From an uncultured Veillonellaceae bacterium (GTDB lineage Bacteria > Bacillota > Negativicutes > Veillonellales > Megasphaeraceae): a stretch of DNA of 31,579 nt. The notes below the pieces were generated by a model. It was given only the letters and a program-made list of their open reading frames with translations, had not been told where the DNA came from and ran no database searches. Where the stretch lies: contig UREG01000015.1 in the NCBI GenBank assembly GCA_900546795.1, positions 1 through 31,579 on the forward strand. Reading direction: 5' to 3'. Shown one piece after another: positions 14,870-20,381 of the stretch; the stretch's first letter is position 1; each line of letters opens with the position of its first letter. Both the position numbers and the translations under genes were made by a program.

Positions 14870-15259
14870 ATGAAGGTAGTAAAAGTTGTCGCTGCGGTCA
14901 TTCGCAACGGAGACAAGATATTGGCTACAGCTCGTGGCTATGGTGACTATAAAGGGCAGTGGGAGTTTCCGGGTGGAAAGATTGAATCTGGTGAAACGCC
15001 ACAACAAGCACTAATTCGTGAGATAAAAGAAGAGCTGGACATAGATATTGAAGTTGGCGATCTTATTGGAAACATAGAGTATGATTACCCGACATTTCAT
15101 CTGTCGATGGCTTGCTTTTGGTGTAAGATCGTTAGAGGTGACCTCGTTCTAAAGGAGGCCCAGGATGCTCGTTGGTTGACAAAGGATAGGCTGCACAGCA
15201 TTCAATGGTTACCTGCGGATATTACAATTATTGACGAAATTGGAATGCAGTTAGATTAA
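14870..15259 (+). CDS. Nudix hydrolase, MutT/NudG (CTP pyrophosphohydrolase)-like
   Basis: The protein has 129 residues and opens MKVVKVVAAVIRNGDKILA, close to E. coli NudG (which starts with VVAAIIERDGKILLA after a few residues), followed by WEFPGGK and the Nudix box GKIESGETPQQALIREIKEE. The terminal Gly of the box (xGU) is Asp here (ELDI). The C-terminal LPADI is also shared with NudG. NudG hydrolyses 5-methyl-dCTP, 5-hydroxy-dCTP and 8-oxo-dGTP; MutT cleans 8-oxo-dGTP, and which fits here is not settled. ATG 14870 is chosen for AGGGAG 5-6 bases upstream; a TTG at 14843 would overlap the previous gene. The 13-base gap to the SRA-like gene implies one transcript and a shared job with modified cytosines or damaged nucleotides. 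Confidence 0.82.
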   Translation: MKVVKVVAAVIRNGDKILATARGYGDYKGQWEFPGGKIESGETPQQALIREIKEELDIDIEVGDLIGNIEYDYPTFHLSMACFWCKIVRGDLVLKEAQDARWLTKDRLHSIQWLPADITIIDEIGMQLD

Positions 15260-15331
15260 ACGTCACATTAACATTTGAATGGGTTGGGATATGTTTCTGT
15301 GTGAATGGATGTTGGTAATGTAATCCTATCG

Positions 15332-15353
15332 CAGGGGAACCTTCCCTTTTTTA
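15332..15353 (+). terminator. Weak terminator after the SRA-like/Nudix pair
   Basis: A short G-rich/C-rich stem (AGGGGAA against TTCCCT) is followed by TTTTTT. The loop is tight, so the stem is only 4-5 pairs. It is the only terminator-like site between the Nudix gene and the tRNAs. Confidence 0.45.
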
Positions 15354-15415
15354 TTCTCTTTGGAACCTATGTATGGTAACTTTACAAAAATCCTTGAAGA
15401 ACTTTATTTTTATTG

Positions 15416-15444
15416 TTGACAAAGAATAAAACATATGGCATAAT
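15416..15444 (+). promoter_or_regulatory. Promoter of the tRNA-Pro/tRNA-Ser unit
   Basis: A perfect -35 TTGACA (15416-15421), 17 bases, and CATAAT (15439-15444), ending 11 bases before the tRNA-Pro gene. Confidence 0.75.
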
Positions 15445-15455
15445 ATATCAGGTAA

Positions 15456-15532
15456 CGGGGCGTAGCGCAGTTTGGTAGCGCGCTTGGTTCGGGACTAAGA
15501 GGTCGCAGGTTCAAATCCTGTCGCCCCGACCA
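15456..15532 (+). tRNA. tRNA-Pro (anticodon CGG)
   Basis: A complete cloverleaf can be drawn: acceptor CGGGGCG pairs with CGCCCCG, the anticodon stem CTTGG/CTAAG carries loop TTCGGGA with anticodon CGG (reads CCG), the T arm contains GGTTCAAATCC, and the CCA end is encoded (15530-15532). It lies 11 bases before tRNA-Ser behind a strong promoter, and both should be cut from one precursor. Confidence 0.97.
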
Positions 15533-15543
15533 CAATTTTATAG

Positions 15544-15634
15544 GGAGAGTTGTCCGAGCGGCTTAAGGAGCATGATTGGAAATCATGTGTGCGATGATAT
15601 CGTACCGTGGGTTCAAATCCCACACTCTCCGCCA
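15544..15634 (+). tRNA. tRNA-Ser (anticodon GGA)
   Basis: Acceptor GGAGAGT pairs with ACTCTCC, the anticodon stem CATGA/TCATG has loop TTGGAAA with anticodon GGA (reads UCC/UCU), there is a long class II variable arm (around GTGCGATGATATCGTAC), the T loop is GGTTCAAATCC, and CCA is encoded (15632-15634). The 91-base length fits tRNA-Ser. Confidence 0.97.
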
Positions 15635-15647
15635 TAAAAGAAGAGCA

Positions 15648-15677
15648 AGAATCTACATGGGGTAGGTTCTTTTTTTA
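15648..15677 (+). terminator. Intrinsic terminator of the tRNA unit
   Basis: AGAATCTAC pairs with GTAGGTTCT (one G-U), loop 5 bases, then an uninterrupted T7-8. It ends the tRNA precursor 13 bases after tRNA-Ser. Confidence 0.9.
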
Positions 15678-16202
15678 TGTCTGAAATTACGTTCTCACTA
15701 AATGCCAGTGTCTGCATAAAAAGTAACTTACTGCAGCACTGCCGGCAGCTTTTGAAGGGACTAAAATAATAAAAGAGATAGCCGACTATGGGAAGGCGGT
15801 TTATCCCTTGTGATTTTAGAAGGAAAGTGTTTGCCGATGGTTAGGCATTTTTTATATCGGCAGAAAGAATGGGTACAACAAGGCTGGAAAAAGCAAGCCG
15901 TTAAAGATACTGCTTTCAACCTAGTTCTTGTATCTCAGTCCGGAAGCAGGAAAACCGACAAATCTACTATCGCATACGCCGTATTGTATTGCACGCACTT
16001 ACAGAAATGTAGGTGCTTTTATTGTGGGATACTAGTATATGAAAATAGATGATGTATAGAGAAAAGGTACAGCGTGCATAGGGATATGCAGATTTGGCAA
16101 ATGCGTAAAAAGCTCTTTACAAAACAGGTGAGAGTTGAACCAGCAAGGAAATACAAGGCATTGCGCCATTTTCTATATATGGTGGATTTATATCTTGGTG
16201 AT
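15678..16202. other. Stretch with no convincing gene between the tRNAs and nrdD
   Basis: About 525 bases without a recognisable gene. Two open frames exist (15810-16052 and 16074-16343), with no family resemblance. The first contains a terminator hairpin near its end and the second contains the nrdD promoter, so neither is accepted. The terminator at 15995-16022 suggests that some short transcript is or was made here. The stretch is AT-rich and lies next to tRNA genes, a common landing area for mobile DNA, but no integrase, repeat or attachment site could be found. Confidence 0.5.
15995..16022 (+). terminator. Orphan intrinsic terminator
   Basis: GCACTTAC (15995-16002) pairs with GTAGGTGC (16009-16016) with one G-U and a 6-base loop, followed by TTTTATT. 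No gene is assigned upstream since the tRNA terminator, so it may end a small RNA or be a relic. Confidence 0.7.
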
Positions 16203-16231
16203 TTGACACTACTTACTATATATAGTATAGT
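16203..16231 (+). promoter_or_regulatory. Promoter of nrdDG
   Basis: A perfect -35 TTGACA (16203-16208), a 17-base spacer, and TATAGT (16226-16231). Transcription would start near 16238, leaving a ~118-base leader before nrdD. The NrdR box at 16213-16228 overlaps the spacer and the first bases of the -10. Confidence 0.8.
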
Positions 16232-16261
16232 TAGTTTTGTTCAAAGCACTAGATATATCCG
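16213..16261 (+). promoter_or_regulatory. Tandem NrdR boxes
   Basis: Box 1 (16213-16228), TTACTATATATAGTAT, matches the NrdR palindrome ACACWATATWTWGTGT at 13 of 16 positions. A weaker box 2 (16246-16261), GCACTAGATATATCCG, matches mainly in its left half. Start-to-start distance is 33 bases, about three helical turns and close to the 31-32 usual for paired NrdR boxes. NrdR is the ATP/dATP-sensing repressor of ribonucleotide reductase genes; repression of nrdDG by binding over the promoter is the expected effect. Confidence 0.72.
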
Positions 16262-16355
16262 AAGAACGCAAGCAGATAAGAAAAGAAGATGGATAAATAA
16301 GAAACAAAAAAATGGGCCTGATGGAAGGCCTGTTGTCATGTAAGGAGAGATGTAG

Positions 16356-18506
16356 ATGTTACAGGTAATCAAACGGGATGGCAACCGGGCGCCGTTCGAT
16401 AAAAGCAAAATATCCATAGCTATAGAAAAAGCAATGAACAGCAGCAGCGGCGTATATGAAGCCGGGCTGGCAGATAAGATTGCCGATGAAATCGAAGCTT
16501 ATGCGAAGCGAGTGGATAAAGAGCTTACGATCTATGCGATCGAAGACCAGGTATATTACAAATTATTGGAATATCAGAATCCTGCTACGGCAAGAGCCTA
16601 TGAAAATTATAAAGCCGTCCAGTCGTTTAAACGTCGGGAAAATACAACGGACGACGATGTATTTGGTCTGCTCAATCGGAGCAATGTAGCGGTACTTGAT
16701 GAAAACTCCAATAAAGATACCAAAGTCGTATCTACGCAGCGCGACCTGATTGCCGGAGAAGTATCGAAAGATATTGCCCGCCGTAAATTGATACCGACAG
16801 ACATCGTACAGGCTCATGACAGCGGCGCGATTCATTTCCATGATATGGACTATATTATTCAGCCGATGTTCAACTGCTGTTTGATTAATTTGGAAGATAT
16901 GCTGACTAACGGCACCGTCATCAACGGCAAAAAGATCGATTCGCCGAAATCGTTTCAGGTTGCCTGTACGGTAACGACGCAGATCATCGCGCAGGTTGCC
17001 AGCGGTCAGTATGGCGGCCAGTCCATTAATGGAATCGACCGCATTTTAGCGCCGTATGTACGAAAATCGTTCAATAAAATGTTAAAAGCAGTGCTGGAAG
17101 AACAGCAGGATATATACGGCATGGAACCGGATATGAAAAAAGCGGAAGAAATCGCTTGGAAACGGACGCGCAAAGAAGTAAAAGATGGGATACAGACCAT
17201 TCAGTATCAAATTAATACACTGATGACGACGAATGGTCAGGCGCCGTTTGTTACCTTGTTCATGTATTTCCAGCCGGGATATGAATTTGAAAAAGAAGCG
17301 GCTCTTATTTGTGAAGAGATTCTTCGTCAGCGTATCGAAGGGATAAAAAATGAACAGGACGTATATGTTACGCCTGCCTTTCCAAAGCTGATTTATGTTT
17401 TGGACGAACACAATATTCATGAAGACAGTCCGTATTATTATTTGACGCGTCTGGCAGCAGAATGTACGGCAAAGCGCATGTATCCGGACTATATTTCGGC
17501 GAAGAAAATGAAAGAAAACTATGAAGGCAATGTGTTCAGTCCGATGGGCTGCCGCTCCTTCCTGTCGCCTTGGAAAGACGAGAACGGCAACTATAAATTT
17601 GACGGGCGCTTTAACATGGGCGTAGTATCCTTGAACCTGCCGCAGATCGGTATTTTGGCAAACGGATCAGAAGAAAAATTCTTTGAGCTGCTGGATAAGC
17701 GGCTGGAAATCGCTAAAAAAGCCTTGCTCCTGCGGGTGGAATTGCTGAAACGCGTGACGAGCGATTGCTCTCCGATCCATTGGCGGTACGGTGCGATCTG
17801 CCGTCTGGAAAAAGGCGAAAGCATAGAAAAATTTATGTACGGCGGTTATGCGACGTTGTCGTTGGGATATATTGGTATCTATGAAGCGACGAAACTGATT
17901 CGCGGCTGCTCGCATACGGATCCAAAAGGCAAAGAGTTTGCAATGAAAGTCATGGACACGCTCAACAGTGCCATTAAAAAATGGAAAAAAGAAACTAATA
18001 TTGGGTTCGCCCTCTATGGTACGCCGGCAGAAAGCCTGACGAACCGTTTCTCTTCCATTGACCGGGCGCGTTTCGGCATTATAGAAGACATCACGGACAA
18101 AGGCTATTATACCAACAGCTATCATGTGAATGTGCGGGAAGAAATCAACGTATTTGATAAATTTGATTTTGAAGCGGAATTCCAGGCAAAATCTACCGGC
18201 GGATGCATCAGCTATGCAGAGATCCCGAATATGAACAATAATATTGAAGCCGTACTGACGATGGTAAATTATATTTATGATCATATTTGCTATGCTGAGT
18301 TCAATACCAAGTTGGACTACTGCCATATTTGCGGATTTGATGGAGAAATAAAGGTCAACGACGACAATGAATGGGAATGCCCGCGGTGCCATAATAAAGA
18401 CCGGGATAAATTGACCGTAATTCGCCGGACCTGCGGATATTTGGGAGAAAACTTCTGGAATGAAGGGCGGACAAAAGAAATTAAAGATCGGGTCATGCAC
18501 ATTTAG
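16356..18506 (+). CDS. nrdD: Anaerobic (class III) ribonucleoside-triphosphate reductase
   Basis: The protein has 716 residues. It begins with an ATP-cone (~1-90, VIKRDGNRAPFDKSKI) for allosteric control by ATP/dATP. The ten-stranded barrel has the active-site cysteines in FNCC (~173) and MGCRSFLSPW (~398). A zinc-binding four-Cys site (CHICG and CPRC, ~650-675) precedes the glycyl-radical loop RTCGYLGENFWNEG (~694). It reduces NTPs to dNTPs without oxygen, using formate as reductant in the family. AAGGAGAG precedes ATG 16356. It lies 11 bases before nrdG, its activase, under a promoter with NrdR boxes. The oxygen-sensitive radical indicates growth without oxygen. Confidence 0.98.
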   Translation: MLQVIKRDGNRAPFDKSKISIAIEKAMNSSSGVYEAGLADKIADEIEAYAKRVDKELTIYAIEDQVYYKLLEYQNPATARAYENYKAVQSFKRRENTTDDDVFGLLNRSNVAVLDENSNKDTKVVSTQRDLIAGEVSKDIARRKLIPTDIVQAHDSGAIHFHDMDYIIQPMFNCCLINLEDMLTNGTVINGKKIDSPKSFQVACTVTTQIIAQVASGQYGGQSINGIDRILAPYVRKSFNKMLKAVLEEQQDIYGMEPDMKKAEEIAWKRTRKEVKDGIQTIQYQINTLMTTNGQAPFVTLFMYFQPGYEFEKEAALICEEILRQRIEGIKNEQDVYVTPAFPKLIYVLDEHNIHEDSPYYYLTRLAAECTAKRMYPDYISAKKMKENYEGNVFSPMGCRSFLSPWKDENGNYKFDGRFNMGVVSLNLPQIGILANGSEEKFFELLDKRLEIAKKALLLRVELLKRVTSDCSPIHWRYGAICRLEKGESIEKFMYGGYATLSLGYIGIYEATKLIRGCSHTDPKGKEFAMKVMDTLNSAIKKWKKETNIGFALYGTPAESLTNRFSSIDRARFGIIEDITDKGYYTNSYHVNVREEINVFDKFDFEAEFQAKSTGGCISYAEIPNMNNNIEAVLTMVNYIYDHICYAEFNTKLDYCHICGFDGEIKVNDDNEWECPRCHNKDRDKLTVIRRTCGYLGENFWNEGRTKEIKDRVMHI

Positions 18507-18517
18507 GAGGCGTAGCC

Positions 18518-19033
18518 ATGCGCTATGGGCAAATGCGAAAATATGATATAGCTAACGGCGTAGGGATACGGTCTACTTTATTTGTGACCGGCTGTACCCA
18601 TCATTGCTATAATTGTTTTAATGAGGAATATCAGGATTTCCAGGCGGGAAAAGAATGGACGGCCGAGGAAGAAGGCGAACTGCTTTCCTATCTGCGGGAT
18701 CCTCGCGTAACAGGATTGACCGTATTAGGCGGAGAACCGTTTCAGAATACAAATGGATTGATTCCGCTGCTGAAAAAAGTGCGGGAAGAGATAAAAAAAT
18801 CGATCTGGATTTATTCCGGATATACCTGGGAAGAGATTCAAGAAGATGAAAAGCGGAAAGAATTGCTTCAGTTGGCAGATGTGCTGGTAGACGGGCGGTT
18901 CGTAGATGCATTAAAAGATCCGATGCTCCGGTTTCGCGGCTCTTCCAATCAAAGAGTGATCAACGTTCCGGCATCCTTGGCTGCCGGTCAGATCATCCTG
19001 TTATGGAATGAAGAAGAAGGCAGAGTAAAATAA
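18518..19033 (+). CDS. nrdG: Anaerobic ribonucleotide reductase activating protein
   Basis: This 171-residue radical-SAM protein has the cluster motif CTHHCYNC (C26, C30, C33), then TVLGGEPF (the GGE SAM-binding motif) and WIYSGYTWEEI. It uses SAM and a 4Fe-4S cluster to make the glycyl radical on NrdD. AGGAGG lies 7 bases before ATG 18518, and the gene is 11 bases after nrdD, so the two are co-expressed. A strong terminator follows. Confidence 0.97.
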   Translation: MRYGQMRKYDIANGVGIRSTLFVTGCTHHCYNCFNEEYQDFQAGKEWTAEEEGELLSYLRDPRVTGLTVLGGEPFQNTNGLIPLLKKVREEIKKSIWIYSGYTWEEIQEDEKRKELLQLADVLVDGRFVDALKDPMLRFRGSSNQRVINVPASLAAGQIILLWNEEEGRVK

Positions 19034-19034
19034 G

Positions 19035-19070
19035 AAAAGAGCGGATTCAGCAATGAATCCGCTCTTTTTT
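19035..19070 (+). terminator. Intrinsic terminator after nrdG, probably bidirectional
   Basis: AAAAGAGCGGATTCA pairs exactly with TGAATCCGCTCTTTT around loop GCAA, with T6 on the plus strand and an A-run on the left that gives T on the minus strand. It lies between the ends of convergent nrdG and the cupin gene. Confidence 0.95.
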
Positions 19071-19074
19071 CTGC

Positions 19075-19431
19075 TCAATCTTCTTTTACATAATAATCCA
19101 CTTCGTAGATTACCGTATGCTCCGGTATTTTCCAAGGGCCGTGCGGCATGCCCGGCGGACGGGAAGCCGTATCGCCGGCAGAAAACGTTTGGTTTAAGGT
19201 GAGGTCGATCATTTTTCCTTTTAAAATAAATACTTCTTCCCAATAGTCATGTACGGCAGTGCCGTTGGGAGTTGTATCCGTCCCGGCTTCATATTCGATA
19301 ATGCGGGAAAGCGCGCGGCCTTGAGGATCTTTGGAAATGATTCGCTGCGTAATTCCTTTTGCAGGTCCCGGCACAGGCTCTGCGGGAAACTGCGTATATG
19401 GAGTAAATTCAATAGCTTTTCTGCCCATCAT
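19075..19431 (-). CDS. Small cupin-domain protein
   Basis: The protein has 118 residues and a single cupin fold: first motif around HDYWEEVFILKGKM, second around RPPGMPHGPW. The first motif has only one His and two Glu, and the second one His, so a mononuclear metal site of the ChrR-cupin kind is possible. No enzymatic activity can be named; such proteins include sugar-modifying and sensor cupins. ATG 19431 follows AAGGG at a 9-base distance. A promoter (TTGCGT, 17 bases, TACAAT) lies at 19471-19499. It is downstream of xpt on the same strand but separated by the xpt terminator. Confidence 0.7.
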   Translation of the reverse strand: MMGRKAIEFTPYTQFPAEPVPGPAKGITQRIISKDPQGRALSRIIEYEAGTDTTPNGTAVHDYWEEVFILKGKMIDLTLNQTFSAGDTASRPPGMPHGPWKIPEHTVIYEVDYYVKED

Positions 19432-19470
19432 TTGATCACGCCCTTCTGTTTGATGTGTGATATATCATTG

Positions 19471-19499
19471 ATTGTAAAAAGAATAAAAGAGAAACGCAA
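19471..19499 (-). promoter_or_regulatory. Promoter of the cupin gene
   Basis: On the minus strand: TTGCGT (19499-19494), a 17-base spacer, TACAAT (19476-19471), about 34 bases before the predicted start of translation. Confidence 0.6.
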
Positions 19500-19510
19500 G
19501 AGGATAAAAT

Positions 19511-19549
19511 AAAAATACCGCATACGGTCTGTTTATCCCGCATACGGTA
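19511..19549 (-). terminator. Intrinsic terminator of xpt
   Basis: On the minus strand TACCGTATGCGG pairs with CCGTATGCGGTA (two G-U wobbles), loop about 10 bases, then TTTTTATTTT. The arms also read as direct repeats of CCGTATGCGG. Confidence 0.88.
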
Positions 19550-19554
19550 CTGTT

Positions 19555-20139
19555 TTATTCTTCATCGTCTAAAAAGACGGGTTTATTTTCTTCAAAGGCT
19601 TTGATACGGGAAAGGGATTCAACGCGGTACCCCAGTTTTTCCAGCCGTTCCCGGCCTGGCTGGAAGGACTTTTCAATGACGATGCCGATGCCGGCAACGG
19701 TGCAGCCTGCTTCTGCAACAAGGGAAGCGAGGCCGATTGCCGCTTCGCCGCTGGCAAGAAAATCATCTAAGATCAAGATGCGTTCCCCGTTGTGCAGATA
19801 TTTGCGGCTAATCGTGACATCGTACGTTTCGCCTTTTGTATAGGAATATACTGCCGCATGATACAAGTCGTCTGTCATCAAAATAGATTTTTTCTTGCGG
19901 GCAAAGACGATAGGAACATTGCCGAGCGCAACCGATGCAGCAAGCGCAACGGCGATGCCGGAAGCTTCGATGGTTACGATGCGGTCAATTTTCGTATCGC
20001 TGAACCGGGCTGCAAATTCGCGGCCGATGTCCATCATCAGAGCCGGATCGATCTGGTGATTTAAAAACCCGTCTACCTTTAATACTCGATTTTCGATAAT
20101 CAAACCTTCATCAGCAATTCGTTGCTTCAGCACTTCCAT
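19555..20139 (-). CDS. xpt: Xanthine phosphoribosyltransferase
   Basis: This 194-residue type I phosphoribosyltransferase has the PRPP loop ILILDDFLASGEA and the Xpt blocks RIVTIEASGIAVA and VPIVFARKKKS. It converts xanthine plus PRPP to XMP, salvaging purine toward GMP. ATG 20139 is chosen over an upstream GTG/ATG at 20166 because AAGGAGG lies 9 bases before it and the family starts MEVLKQRI. It is transcribed away from purL across a 240-base control region with elements like PurR boxes. No purine riboswitch core could be found, although B. subtilis xpt has one. Confidence 0.95.
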   Translation of the reverse strand: MEVLKQRIADEGLIIENRVLKVDGFLNHQIDPALMMDIGREFAARFSDTKIDRIVTIEASGIAVALAASVALGNVPIVFARKKKSILMTDDLYHAAVYSYTKGETYDVTISRKYLHNGERILILDDFLASGEAAIGLASLVAEAGCTVAGIGIVIEKSFQPGRERLEKLGYRVESLSRIKAFEENKPVFLDDEE

Positions 20140-20193
20140 GGAAAGCGGCCTCCTTATATATTTCAATTCAACAGTGTTTATGATAATAGTATT

Positions 20194-20222
20194 ATTTTAT
20201 AATATTTGCCTTTTAAAATCAA
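20194..20222 (-). promoter_or_regulatory. Promoter of xpt
   Basis: On the minus strand: TTGATT (20222-20217), 17 bases, TAAAAT (20199-20194). It is about 55 bases before the xpt start. Confidence 0.6.
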
Positions 20223-20236
20223 GAATATCGAATAAA

Positions 20237-20285
20237 GTTCATAAAAAAGAAGCTGAGGAAGAATAAAGTTCGGAATAGTACGAAC
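20237..20285. promoter_or_regulatory. GTTCGG/CGAAC elements between xpt and purL, candidate purine operator
   Basis: Minus-strand TATTCCGAACTTT (20277-20265) matches the Bacillus PurBox AWWWCCGAACWWT at 12 of 13 positions. An inverted CGAAC (20281-20285) makes an imperfect 18-base dyad with it (GTTCG...CGAAC, 20268-20285). A half-like ATAAAGTTC repeat lies 31 bases away (20233-20240). The group sits between the two divergent promoters and in front of purine genes on both sides. Operator function is inferred; the protein is not identified. Confidence 0.5.
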
Positions 20286-20295
20286 AATTTTGGTA

Positions 20296-20324
20296 TTTAC
20301 TTATGATAGTATTCAGGTTATACT
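20296..20324 (+). promoter_or_regulatory. Promoter of purL
   Basis: TTTACT (20296-20301), a 17-base spacer, TATACT (20319-20324). The start is about 50 bases before ATG 20382, which is preceded by AAGGAGG. Confidence 0.68.
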
Positions 20325-20381
20325 AGTGATATAGCAAGCTAGAAATAAGGGTAATGGATTTGATCTTAAGGAGGCTCTTTC

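Noticed and set aside
15456..15634. Attachment site duplication of tRNA-Pro or tRNA-Ser 3' ends
   Set aside because: No second copy of either 3' end was found in the window and there is no integrase gene.
15810..16343. Two open frames (15810-16052, 16074-16343) between tRNA-Ser and nrdD
   Set aside because: No recognisable domain. The first has a terminator hairpin within its end and the second contains the TTGACA promoter and NrdR boxes of nrdDG.
20140..20381. Purine riboswitch upstream of xpt
   Set aside because: The conserved guanine-riboswitch core and its hairpins could not be found; the short leader (about 50 bases) is too small to hold one.
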